64,000 bases of DNA. Source: CAZCGA01 sp964498075 (lineage in GTDB: Bacteria > Desulfobacterota > Binatia > HRBIN30). Positions 40,914-48,937 of the stretch are shown here, piece after piece. The stretch covers positions 37,536-101,535 of the forward strand of contig CAZCGA010000005.1 in the NCBI GenBank assembly GCA_964498075.1. The letters run 5' to 3'. The notes beneath the pieces are model-generated. The model saw nothing but the letters and a program-made list of their open reading frames with translations, made no database searches and was not told the DNA's origin. The translations under genes and the position numbers were made by a program. Each line of letters opens with the position of its first letter. Positions within the stretch are counted from its first letter, which is position 1.

Positions 40914-41049
40914 CGCTGCACGTAACCGTTTCTGAACCTTGGCACCCTCGGTTCCTCACCTTCCAATATGCACCGTACCTCCCTAAGGGTGCGAACCTAA
41001 CGAACCCTCCCGCAGAAGTCAAGTCAAAAGCCCAAAAGCCCTGGGAACT

Positions 41050-41682
41050 CTAGCCTCCCCTGCCCCACATCTCGCCCCTCGCACTTATCCCCACCCTCGC
41101 ATTCGTAGGCCGTGAGACCGAACGATGGTGCACCGCGAGCTCCACACGCTTTCGTGCACCGGTCACGTTGATGCGGCCACGCACCATGTCGATGCTCGCT
41201 CCGTAGCGTTGAGCAGCATCTTCGAGCGAAAACTTGCGACGCACAATACTCAACGCCGCCTCTTCGGAGATGAGCAGCGCCCCAGCCAGCCATTGCGCTT
41301 CCTCCTCCTGCTCCGCATTCCATTCGCGCATGTCTGTACCGTCGAAGGCGGGTGCCGGTGCATGCCACAACAGAGAATGAGCCAGTTCGTGGGCGATGTT
41401 GCTTGCCTGGCGACCGTGACTGTGAACGTCGTTCACGACGATCAGCCGCTTGTAGCCGTGGAAGACCGTCACGGCAGAAAATGCCTCGCGGTCCTTCCGC
41501 GTGAACTGCATCACCGCGTCCTCCACCTCGACCTTCATCGAACTCAAATTGACAACCGGGATATCGAGGTGCGTCGCCAACTGCCACGGATCGAGGCGGT
41601 CGGCCACACCCAGTCCGAGTTCCCGTCGAACATCGCGCGCAATCGTGTTGGCTTCAGACTTGAAGCCCCACCGCAGTTTCAT
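41050..41682 (-). CDS. ImmA/IrrE-family metallopeptidase
   Basis: A 210-residue protein. The zinc motif HELAH (98-102) in ASNIAHELAHSLLWH and the downstream EQEEEAQWLAGALL (third ligand Glu) define the ImmA/IrrE (COG2856) family. A C-terminal part SLEDAAQRYGASIDMVRGRI is helix-turn-helix-like. In ICEBs1, ImmA cleaves the repressor ImmR and so releases excision. Here it follows an Xre-type repressor by 13 bases on the same strand, the same arrangement. It probably relieves repression of xis-int after DNA damage or another signal; this is inference from the analogy. Confidence 0.88.
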   Translation of the reverse strand: MKLRWGFKSEANTIARDVRRELGLGVADRLDPWQLATHLDIPVVNLSSMKVEVEDAVMQFTRKDREAFSAVTVFHGYKRLIVVNDVHSHGRQASNIAHELAHSLLWHAPAPAFDGTDMREWNAEQEEEAQWLAGALLISEEAALSIVRRKFSLEDAAQRYGASIDMVRGRINVTGARKRVELAVHHRSVSRPTNARVGISARGEMWGRGG

Positions 41683-41695
41683 CCGCTGCAGCTCG

Positions 41696-42052
41696 TCAGC
41701 CCTTCTCAGCGAGCCGGTTGTAGGCGATGCGGATGATGTGATCGAGGGCCGCGGCGTTTTCCTTGCCGAGTTTCCGATCGGCCCGAAGCAGGTTGGAGAT
41801 GACCGCGAGCGTTTCCGGCTTACCGCTGACCTGCCGACGTCCCTTGAGATAGGCTTCCGCCTTCAACCCCGACCACCCGAGGAGTGCGGCCAACCCGTCA
41901 ACGTCGGGCCGCTTGCCCTGAGCCATGCGCGTCAGCGTCGAGGCGCTCACCCCAGACTCTGCCGCGACGTCCTTCCAGGTTCGCCCCTTCCCTTCCCGAA
42001 CGGCGTCGAGCGCCGCGAAGAATGCCTCAGTGTCGAAGTGTTCCTTGTCCAT
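41696..42052 (-). CDS. Xre-type repressor
   Basis: A 118-residue protein starting MDKEHFDTEAFFAALDAVRE at 42052. TWKDVAAESGVSASTLTRMA is a clear helix-turn-helix of the lambda-repressor/Xre type, followed by the helical tail DVDGLAALLGWSGLKAEAYL. It is divergent from the excisionase gene across a 101-base region that holds a perfect palindrome. With ImmA downstream it forms an ICEBs1-like switch. Confidence 0.82.
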   Translation of the reverse strand: MDKEHFDTEAFFAALDAVREGKGRTWKDVAAESGVSASTLTRMAQGKRPDVDGLAALLGWSGLKAEAYLKGRRQVSGKPETLAVISNLLRADRKLGKENAAALDHIIRIAYNRLAEKG

Positions 42053-42065
42053 ATGCAGGCCTCTC

Positions 42066-42100
42066 ATTGCACTCTTGCAATCGCCATCCCATCGTGCAAT
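42066..42100. promoter_or_regulatory. Operator between the repressor and excisionase genes
   Basis: ATTGCA-CTCT-TGCAAT (42066-42081) is a perfect palindrome, with a further half-site TGCAAT at 42095-42100. It lies in the divergent intergenic region of 42053-42153 and is the likely binding site of the Xre protein. Confidence 0.65.
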
Positions 42101-42153
42101 TCTGGTGTTCGAGAATAGCAATCACGAACCGCGATCGCAACAGGAGGTCAGTG

Positions 42154-42372
42154 ATGAAGGCGCACGGTGACAGCGACCATCTGCTCAACGTTCGGGAGGC
42201 TGCGATCATGCTGGGGTTGAAGCCGTCCACGTTGTATCAGTGGGCGTACGAGCGGCGCATCGCCTACGTGAAGATCGGCGGTGCCTTGCGATTCCGGCTG
42301 AGCGCGATCGAGAAGTTGATCGCGAAATCGGAAGTGCTGCCGCTCAGGACCGTCACCGATCGTGCGGAGTAG
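42154..42372 (+). CDS. Excisionase-like helix-turn-helix protein
   Basis: A 72-residue protein starting MKAHGDSDHLLNVREAAIML with ribosome site AGGAGG. LNVREAAIMLGLKPSTLYQW and AYVKIGGALRFRLSAIEKLI are the standard MerR-like excisionase fold (PF12728 helix-turn-helix 17). It directly precedes the integrase and should bind the att arms to favour excision. It is divergent from the Xre gene. Confidence 0.85.
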   Translation: MKAHGDSDHLLNVREAAIMLGLKPSTLYQWAYERRIAYVKIGGALRFRLSAIEKLIAKSEVLPLRTVTDRAE

Positions 42373-42408
42373 ATCATCGGTGCTGTGCTATCATCGGCTT
42401 CTTCCAAC

Positions 42409-43716
42409 ATGAGCGAACGCGGAAGCAAGAAGAAGGGAACGGGTCGTGCGCGCGGCGTGTTCGAGCGGCCGAGCGGTTCCGGCGTGTGGTGGGTGCGCTA
42501 TACGGACGAGAACCGCCACTTGCACCGCGAGAAGGTGGGTCCCAAGGGACTCGCGGTGAAGGTCTACCAGAAGCGCAAGAACGAGATTCAGGAACGGCGC
42601 TTCTTTCCCGAACGCATCGGCCGGCGCGACGTGCTGCTTGCCGACATGATTGACGACTACCTTGAGCGCAACCGCGGACGGCTCCGGTGGTTCGACCACT
42701 ATGAGCGGTTTGCGGCCACGTGGAAGGCGGCGCTGCACGGCAAAACGTTGCGCGAGATCCTTCCGGGCGACGTGGAGCGGTACATTGCCAAGCGGCGCAC
42801 CGACCATCCGAGTAAGGGGCGCCATCCCAAGAAGCTTTTGGCGCCAGCAACGATCAACCGCGAGCTCGGGTTTCTGCGGCACGTGTTCAACGTGGCGATC
42901 GAAGACGGCAAGGTCGATCGGAACCCGGTCCGGCCGAAGATGTTCAGCCGAGAGAACAATCAGCGAGTCCGGTTTCTCAGCGAGAAAGAAGAGACCGAGT
43001 TGCGCACGGCGATCGGGGAAGCCGAATGGCCGGTAGTCGCGGTGGCCATCAACACTGGGCTGCGCCAGGCGGAGCAATTCCACCTGCAATGGGAACACGT
43101 GGACTTCAACGTCGGGATCTTGACCATTCCTCGATCGAAACACGGTGAGACGCGGCGCGTCCCGATGAACGACACCGTGCGGGAAATCCTGCGTTCGCGA
43201 CCGAGCCGGCTGAAGAGCGCCTACGTGTTTCCGAGTGCCACCGGTGAAACGCCGATCGATACGCACAACTACATGCGCCGGGTATTCATGCCGGCCCTGG
43301 AAGCTGCCGGCATCGAAGGCTTTCGTTGGCACGACCTACGCCACACCTTCGCGAGCCGGCTGGTGATGAAGGGCGTTGACCTCCGCACCGTGCAGGAGCT
43401 GCTCGGACACAAGACCCTTGTGATGACCCAGCGCTACTCGCACCTGTCGCCGGAGCATCAGCTGAACGCTGTTCAGCGTCTCGTCAGCAAACCAACTGAC
43501 ACCAGTACTGACACCAGCGCCGAGCCCACGAAGGGCGCTTCCGGCGCTGGCGCGCAAGTCGTGGAACTGGAGAGGGAAAAGAAGTGGGCAGGGAGTGAAT
43601 TGAACACTCGACACAGGGATTTTCAGTCCCTTGCTCTACCGACTGAGCTACCTGCCCGTAATATGCCGCGGACCACCGTGCGGCGGCGGGAAGTTACCAG
43701 AGAGCCCCAGCACTGA
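42409..43716 (+). CDS. int: tRNA-Phe-specific tyrosine integrase
   Basis: A 435-residue integrase starting MSERGSKKKGTGRARGVFER. After an arm-binding N-terminal domain (SGVWWVRYTDENRHLHREKV), the core-binding domain is followed by the catalytic residues: Arg in GLRQAEQFHLQW (about R219), Lys in SKHGETRRVP, HDLRHTFASR (about H308 and R311), LGHKTLVMTQRYSHLSPEHQ (His about 333, Tyr about 341). The C-terminal 45 residues (from about 392) are encoded by the antisense of the tRNA and its flank, so this tail depends on the integration site. The CTGACACCAG arm pair lies inside the gene and is read as TDTSTDTS. Confidence 0.93.
   Translation: MSERGSKKKGTGRARGVFERPSGSGVWWVRYTDENRHLHREKVGPKGLAVKVYQKRKNEIQERRFFPERIGRRDVLLADMIDDYLERNRGRLRWFDHYERFAATWKAALHGKTLREILPGDVERYIAKRRTDHPSKGRHPKKLLAPATINRELGFLRHVFNVAIEDGKVDRNPVRPKMFSRENNQRVRFLSEKEETELRTAIGEAEWPVVAVAINTGLRQAEQFHLQWEHVDFNVGILTIPRSKHGETRRVPMNDTVREILRSRPSRLKSAYVFPSATGETPIDTHNYMRRVFMPALEAAGIEGFRWHDLRHTFASRLVMKGVDLRTVQELLGHKTLVMTQRYSHLSPEHQLNAVQRLVSKPTDTSTDTSAEPTKGASGAGAQVVELEREKKWAGSELNTRHRDFQSLALPTELPARNMPRTTVRRREVTREPQH
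43494..43517. repeat. Tandem CTGACACCAG repeat inside the integrase gene, putative arm site
   Basis: Third copy of the tandem decamer, about 60 bases left of the att3 core. Identical in 24 bases to 2422-2445 and 8551-8574. Confidence 0.65.
43576..43626 (-). repeat. Right att copy (att3) at the intact tRNA-Phe
   Basis: 51 bases identical to 8381-8431. It covers the end of the integrase frame and the 3' portion of tRNA-Phe up to the anticodon stem, where identity ends (CAGTCCC against CAGAGCG). This is the classic site for tRNA-targeting integrases. Confidence 0.9.
43585..43657 (-). tRNA. tRNA-Phe (anticodon GAA)
   Basis: Complete cloverleaf on the minus strand: acceptor GGGCAGG/CCTGCCC, D arm GCTC-AGTCGGTA-GAGC, anticodon stem AGGGA/TCCCT with loop CTGAAAA (anticodon GAA), T arm GAGTG-TTCAATT-CACTC, and discriminator A. 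CCA is not encoded. 73 bases. It is the integration target of the islands to its left. Confidence 0.97.
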
Positions 43717-43849
43717 GCAAGCCCAGGTCGACAGACGTCGACAGACGGTCCGACCCGCTCCGCGATACGTCGCGGTGAGGCTGGGAGCGCGCCTGCGGAG
43801 ACTGATCGGCGCGCCCACACAGCCGTTCAGGGCCAACCGACCCATCCGC

Positions 43850-45310
43850 TTAGGATGCCGAGTTCTTGATGAGTTGGAGGAAGAACTGCACGGTGCGTTC
43901 GTAGTGCTCGACGGACTTGCGCTCGTTGGTGCCGTGCAAGCGTGCCAGGTCACTCGGATCGCCGACGATCGGCGTGAAGCGATACACGCTCGGGGTCAAC
44001 GCGCCGTAATTGCGCGCGTCGGTGCCGCCGATGGTCAGGTACGGGGCAACGATGACGCCAGGGTATACCTGGCGGATGGTGCGCTGCAGCAAGGCGAAGC
44101 CGGGCGTGTCGATGGGTGATTCGCGCGACGGCTCGCGCGCGCCCGCCATCGGCCGTACCTCCACCCGCGGGTCATTCACCACCCGGCGGGCGTGGTCGAT
44201 CACGCTCTGCACGCTGTCGCCGGGCATGATGCGGAAGTTCACCACGGCGCGCGCGCTGCTCGGCAGCACGTTCTCCTTCACGCCGCCTTCGATGATGGTG
44301 GCGGCGGTGGTCGTTCGGATCGAGGCGTTGGTGGCGGCCGCACCGACGAGCTGCCGCTCGACGAGCGGGCCGAGGAGCCACAGGTTGCCGAACACCAGCC
44401 GATACACGAACGGCATCTCCGGGCCTACGTAGGCGATGAAATACCGCATCGGACCGCCCAGCCCGGCGGGCATCTGGTTGACCTCGAGCTGGTGGACGGC
44501 AGTGCTGGCGATTCCGATCGCCGTGCTCGGCGGCGGCGCCGACGAGTGCCCGCCTTCCGCGTGCACCAGCAACTCGATGCTGACGCTGCCCTTCTCGGCG
44601 ATCCCGACGCAGGCCACCGGGACCGCGAGGTTCGGTAGGATGCCGCTCATCACCGCCCCGCCTTCGTCGAGCACGTACTCCGCGGCCACGCCGCGTGACG
44701 CCAGCAGCGCGGCGATCGGCGCGGCCCCGCGCTCGCCGCCCAGCTCTTCGTCGTGCCCGAAGGCGAGGTACACGGTGGTGCGCGGCCGGAAGTCACCACG
44801 CAATAGGATCTCCACGGCTTCGAGAATGCCCAGCACTCCGAACTTGTCATCCAGCGCGCCGCGCCCCCAGATGTATCCCTCCGCGATGCGTCCTTCGAAG
44901 GGCGGATAGTGCCACAGGCTTTCGGTCCCCGGCTCGACCGGCACGACGTCGAGATGCGAGAGCAGGACGATCGGCTTGCGCGCCGGCTCGCTGCCCTGCC
45001 AGGTGTAGAGCAGCGAGTAGTCGTTCACCGTCTCGCGCTGCAGTCGGGCATGGACGAGCGGAAACTTCTCGGCCAGGTAGCGATGCAGGGCGCGGAACTC
45101 GTCGCCGTTCACGTCGCGATCGTCCTGATGCGAGATCGTCTGAAACCGCAACGCGCCGGCCAAGCGCTCGGCCAGCGCTTGCCGATCGAGCGTCACCGCC
45201 GGCGCCGGGTCCACCGCCAACTGCTTCGAGGTGAAGCGTGACGCCTGTAGCAGCACGACGCCGAGGAGGACGGCAAGGCCGAGTGCGAGGACGGCGAGCG
45301 TGCGTTTCAT
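43850..45310 (-). CDS. M20-family metallopeptidase (PM20D1-like)
   Basis: A 486-residue protein with an N-terminal membrane helix or signal anchor (LAVLALGLAVLLGVVLLQAS). The M20 metal site is visible: LLSHLDVVP (about 118-126), GRGALDDKFG (about 150-159, bridging Asp), GHDEELGGERG (catalytic and ligand Glu) and the final HGTNERKSVEHYE. The dimerization-lid region has AEGGHSSAPPPSTAIG. Family members include carboxypeptidases, aminoacylases and the N-acyl amino-acid hydrolase PM20D1, whose size and anchor it shares. First chromosomal gene right of the tRNA. Confidence 0.9.
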   Translation of the reverse strand: MKRTLAVLALGLAVLLGVVLLQASRFTSKQLAVDPAPAVTLDRQALAERLAGALRFQTISHQDDRDVNGDEFRALHRYLAEKFPLVHARLQRETVNDYSLLYTWQGSEPARKPIVLLSHLDVVPVEPGTESLWHYPPFEGRIAEGYIWGRGALDDKFGVLGILEAVEILLRGDFRPRTTVYLAFGHDEELGGERGAAPIAALLASRGVAAEYVLDEGGAVMSGILPNLAVPVACVGIAEKGSVSIELLVHAEGGHSSAPPPSTAIGIASTAVHQLEVNQMPAGLGGPMRYFIAYVGPEMPFVYRLVFGNLWLLGPLVERQLVGAAATNASIRTTTAATIIEGGVKENVLPSSARAVVNFRIMPGDSVQSVIDHARRVVNDPRVEVRPMAGAREPSRESPIDTPGFALLQRTIRQVYPGVIVAPYLTIGGTDARNYGALTPSVYRFTPIVGDPSDLARLHGTNERKSVEHYERTVQFFLQLIKNSAS

Positions 45311-45431
45311 CCGGCCTCACGTCGCATCACCATGGTGTCGCTGTCAACCACAGCATCCCGCTTCGGTGAAAGAGGGGAAGAGGGGTTCGAGGCTCTTGCT
45401 CCGCGCCCGCGCTTGGGGGAAGGAAGGGAGC

Positions 45432-46385
45432 ATGGCGAACATACAATGGACGGCGGACGACATGCCCGCGCTCAAGGGGCGGACGATCGTGGTGACGGGC
45501 GGCAACAGCGGTATCGGGTACGAAGCGGCCTTGCAGCTGGCGCGCAAGGGCGCGCATGTGGTGTTGGCCTGTCGCGACCAGCGGAAGGCGGAGACCGCGG
45601 CTGCGGCAATCCGCTCAGCACAGCCGAGCGCGACCGTCGAGGTGCAGCCGCTTGATGTGGCCAGCTTGGCTTCGGTGCGCGCCTTCGCGGCTGCCTTCGC
45701 CGCGGCGCACACCCAGCTGCATGTGCTCTGCAACAACGCCGGCGTGATGGCCCTGCCCTACCGCACCACGGCGGACGGGTTCGAGATGCAGATCGGTACC
45801 AACCATCTGGGCCACTTCGCGCTGACCGGCTTGTTGCTCGAGCGCTTGCTCGGCACGCCGGCGGCGCGCGTGGTGAACGTCAGCAGCGGCGCGCACCGCT
45901 TCGGGCGCATCCGCTTCGACGACTTGCACTGGCAGCACGGCTACCGCAAGTGGGCCGCGTACGGGCAGAGCAAGCTGGCCAATCTGCTGTTCACCTACGA
46001 GCTGCAGCGCCGTCTTGGCGCCGCCGGCGTCGACGTCATCAGCGCCGCTTGCCATCCCGGCTACGCCGCCACCAACCTGCAGGCAGCAGGCCCGCGCATG
46101 GAAGGATCGAGTGTGATGGAGCGGCTGGCAGCTGCCGGCAATCAACTCTTTGCGCAGACTGCTGCCATGGGCGCGCTGCCGACGCTCTACGCCGCGACAG
46201 CACCCGATGTACGTGGCGGCGACTACATCGGCCCCGACGGGCTCGGCGAGCTGTGGGGGCACCCGACCCGCGTGAGCTCGAATGCACGCTCCCATGATGC
46301 CGCCGTTGCGGTACGCCTGTGGCAGCTGTCCGAGCAACTCACCGGAGTGCGCTACACGGCACTCGAAGCCGCACCGCGTAACTGA
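45432..46385 (+). CDS. Short-chain dehydrogenase/reductase (retinol-dehydrogenase-like)
   Basis: A 317-residue Rossmann-fold oxidoreductase starting MANIQWTADDMPALKGRTIV (ATG at 45432). It has the NAD(P)-binding TGGNSGIGYEAAL (about 22-34), the NNAG motif in LHVLCNNAGVMAL, a catalytic Ser in VVNVSSGAHRF and YGQSK (Tyr and Lys). Its length and the HLGHFALTGLLL segment are typical of the RDH/WWOX-like SDR group. It probably reduces or oxidises a hydrophobic alcohol or ketone; the substrate is unknown. Confidence 0.9.
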   Translation: MANIQWTADDMPALKGRTIVVTGGNSGIGYEAALQLARKGAHVVLACRDQRKAETAAAAIRSAQPSATVEVQPLDVASLASVRAFAAAFAAAHTQLHVLCNNAGVMALPYRTTADGFEMQIGTNHLGHFALTGLLLERLLGTPAARVVNVSSGAHRFGRIRFDDLHWQHGYRKWAAYGQSKLANLLFTYELQRRLGAAGVDVISAACHPGYAATNLQAAGPRMEGSSVMERLAAAGNQLFAQTAAMGALPTLYAATAPDVRGGDYIGPDGLGELWGHPTRVSSNARSHDAAVAVRLWQLSEQLTGVRYTALEAAPRN

Positions 46386-46524
46386 TGCGCCGGAGAGGAC
46401 TTGTATTGGCGCGGACTGGCTGTGAGCTCCATCCAGTGCATTGACATCGGCCGACGCAGGGGAGTATCGTCGTCACCGATCAACGCCCGTCCGTCAACAT
46501 CTCTTCAAGAGAGCAGGAGGGGGC

Positions 46525-48366
46525 TTGCGAGCAAATCTGCTTTGGACCGGGACCGCAGTTCTCATCGGGTTCCTGGGTGCGCCTGCCGAAGGATGGCAAG
46601 CCGAGCTGCGTGCGACCGGCTCAAGCTACGTGCGCAGTCTCGCAGTCGATTCTGCCGACAACGTGCTCGCCGCTGGATCCGATGACCACCGTGGTGCGTT
46701 CCTCCTCGTGAAGTTTTCCAGCGCTTCTGGACGGCCTCTCTGGCGCTTCCGCGCTAGCGGCGCCGCGTCCGCAATCGGGCAAGACGCCGCAGGCGACGTG
46801 TCTGCCGCGGGATACGACTCACAGCTGGAGTTTCTCGTTGTGAAAGTTCGCGGCAGCAACGGCACGCTGCTGTGGCGCCGCCAACTCGGAAGCGGCGTGG
46901 CGCGCGCGCTCGCCGTCGACGCGTCCGGCGACGTCATCGTCGGGGGGCTGGCGCTGGAGAACGGATCGAGCACCGTCACGGTCATGAAGCTCTCCGGAAC
47001 GACCGGTGCGCAGCTGTGGCGCCGAGACATCGATGGAACAGCAGCTGGCAACTACGTGGAGGTGTCGGCACTGGTGGTGGACGCGGTGGGAGACGTCATC
47101 GCAGTCGGCTCGATTTCGAACGCGGGTACCGGACGGGACTTCCTGGTCGCCAAGCTCGCGGGTGCGACCGGCAGTGAGCTGTGGCGGCGCGAGGTCAACG
47201 GCACCGCCAGCACGGTCGATGCTGGGACCTCGGTCACGGTCGATGCCGCAGGCGACGTCGTCGCAGTCGGTGTCATCAACCACACCCTGACGAACTTGGA
47301 TTGGTTGGTCATGAAGCTATCGGGCGCCAGCGGTGCGGAGCTGTGGTCCCAGCAGGTCAATGGCGGCGCGAACGGGAACGACGCCGCCGATCGAGTGCAG
47401 CTCGATGCGAATGGTGATGCGGCCGTGATCGGGAGAGTCGCCGACCTCGGCGGCGAGGTCGTCAGCGCGATCAAGTTCTCTGGTTCGAGTGGCGCACCGC
47501 TGTGGCGCCAGGACATCGGGGCGTCCGAGGTTTCCAACGCCGCAGTGAGTCTCACGTTTGATGCCGCCGGCGACCTGGTGGTGGTCGCCCCGGTGGCTAC
47601 GACCGACACCGAAACGGACGCGCGCGTCGCGAAGCTTTCCGGGGCGAGCGGCGCTGTCATCTGGCAGCAGGACTTCAACGGTCGACTCGCTGACGAGGCC
47701 TATGAGGATGCCGGGGTCATCGCAGTGGATGGCCACGGTAACGCCGTGGCCGGTGCTTCCATAAACAACCTGATAGGCACCTACAACTTCACGGTGTTGA
47801 AGCTTGCCGGGGGCAACGGCGCTGATGTGCTGGGCGGTACGCGGTTGAAGATCACGGACGTGGCGGGTGTCCCGGCGAAACGATCGATTCGGCTTCAGGC
47901 GCGGCACGGCGTCGGCATTTCACCGGGGTCTGCCGCCGATCCGACCAGCGCGGGCGCGTTCTTGGAAATCCGGAATCCGATGACCGGCGAGGTCGACGCG
48001 TATCCGCTTCCCGCCTCCAACTGGCACGCGTTGACTCACGACGCGCGCGGCCCATTCGAGCTGACTCTGCCGGCGACGACTGGATTCAAGTATGTGGACG
48101 CTAGGCTCAGCTCGGGGCCATGCAAGCACGTCGTGCTGGGCACCAAGCGCGGGCTACAGGCAATCTGCAGAGGCAAGCAAATCGCCTTCTCGTTGAATGA
48201 GGCGGCACAGGGCGCCCTCGCCGTGCGGCTCGTCACCGGTTCGGGCCCGGCTGCGCGTCAGTACTGCATGGTGTTCGGCGGTACGATCGTGCGCGATGCG
48301 TCGACCGCAACCGGAAGGGGAGTGTTTGACGCCAGAGATGCGCCCGCCCCCGTAACCTGCCCGTGA
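46525..48366 (+). CDS. Secreted PQQ-like beta-propeller protein
   Basis: A 613-residue exported protein with TTG start at 46525 after AGGAGG; the frame upstream to 46441 is out of the signal. The signal peptide is MRANLLWTGTAVLIGFLGAP with cleavage near AEG. About eight repeats of the form FLVAKLAGATGSELWRREVN with VDAAGDVVAVG follow (about 20-430), of the kind found in outer-membrane-assembly-like or SBBP-type propellers. The C-terminal 180 residues form a different domain with Cys. Binding partner unknown. It lacks the Thr/Pro linkers of the island proteins. Confidence 0.82.
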   Translation: MRANLLWTGTAVLIGFLGAPAEGWQAELRATGSSYVRSLAVDSADNVLAAGSDDHRGAFLLVKFSSASGRPLWRFRASGAASAIGQDAAGDVSAAGYDSQLEFLVVKVRGSNGTLLWRRQLGSGVARALAVDASGDVIVGGLALENGSSTVTVMKLSGTTGAQLWRRDIDGTAAGNYVEVSALVVDAVGDVIAVGSISNAGTGRDFLVAKLAGATGSELWRREVNGTASTVDAGTSVTVDAAGDVVAVGVINHTLTNLDWLVMKLSGASGAELWSQQVNGGANGNDAADRVQLDANGDAAVIGRVADLGGEVVSAIKFSGSSGAPLWRQDIGASEVSNAAVSLTFDAAGDLVVVAPVATTDTETDARVAKLSGASGAVIWQQDFNGRLADEAYEDAGVIAVDGHGNAVAGASINNLIGTYNFTVLKLAGGNGADVLGGTRLKITDVAGVPAKRSIRLQARHGVGISPGSAADPTSAGAFLEIRNPMTGEVDAYPLPASNWHALTHDARGPFELTLPATTGFKYVDARLSSGPCKHVVLGTKRGLQAICRGKQIAFSLNEAAQGALAVRLVTGSGPAARQYCMVFGGTIVRDASTATGRGVFDARDAPAPVTCP

Positions 48367-48465
48367 CCGACAGAACCGCTGCTTGAACCAGTCCAAGCCA
48401 CACTTGACCCGCGCCGGGCTTTCCGGCTAAGCGATTCCGAGATCACGCCACGGCAGGGAGCCCGC

Positions 48466-48921
48466 ATGAACAAGAGCGAAATCGGCAACACCGGCAAGCC
48501 CGTCAGCATGCACGTCGAACGCGGCAAAATCCGCGAGTTCGCCCGGGCGATCAAGGACGACAACCCCCTCTACTTCGACGAGGAGTACGCGCAGCGTACC
48601 GCCGGCGGCATCGTGGCGCCGCCGACCTTCTCGATGACCCTCGGTTTCTGGGACGACGGCCGCAACCGCCCGCTGCTCACCTATGACGTGCGCCGCTTGC
48701 TGCACGGCGAGCAGGAGTTCGAATACCTCGCACCCGTACACGCCGGCGATGTGCTCACCGCCACCGGGCGCGTCGCCGACGTTTTCGAGAAGGCCGGCTC
48801 GCGCGGCGGCAGCATGACCTTCGGCGTGCTGGAAACCACGTTCACGAATCAACGCGGCGAAAAGGTGCTGCTCTCGCGCTCGACGCTGATCGAAACTGCT
48901 CCGCCTCCGAAGAAGGAGTAG
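48466..48921 (+). CDS. MaoC-like / FAS1-type dehydratase domain protein
   Basis: A 151-residue hot-dog fold protein. IREFARAIKDDNPLYFDEEY and GIVAPPTFSMTL are the standard N-terminal MaoC dehydratase sequence, with HGEQEFEYLAPVHAGDVLTA in the second strand pair. It lacks the usual catalytic His of MaoC C-terminal halves, as is normal for the N-terminal subunit of two-part hydratases. It probably works in acyl-CoA metabolism with the downstream ligase. The partner subunit is not in the window. Confidence 0.85.
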   Translation: MNKSEIGNTGKPVSMHVERGKIREFARAIKDDNPLYFDEEYAQRTAGGIVAPPTFSMTLGFWDDGRNRPLLTYDVRRLLHGEQEFEYLAPVHAGDVLTATGRVADVFEKAGSRGGSMTFGVLETTFTNQRGEKVLLSRSTLIETAPPPKKE

Positions 48922-48937
48922 CTCGCAACCCTGGACC

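Larger units (their letters stand above)
8381..43626. mobile_element. Island B: integrated mobilizable plasmid-like element
   Basis: A 35.2 kb segment between two identical 51-base att cores (8381-8431 and 43576-43626) at the 3' end of tRNA-Phe. It encodes an integrase next to the tRNA, an excisionase-like protein, an Xre / ImmA control pair, ParA/ParB/replication protein, a VirD4-like coupling ATPase and a replication-relaxation protein. No VirB-type channel genes are visible, so it would need a helper for transfer (an integrative and mobilizable element). Cargo includes candidate defence genes and secreted proteins. Confidence 0.85.
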
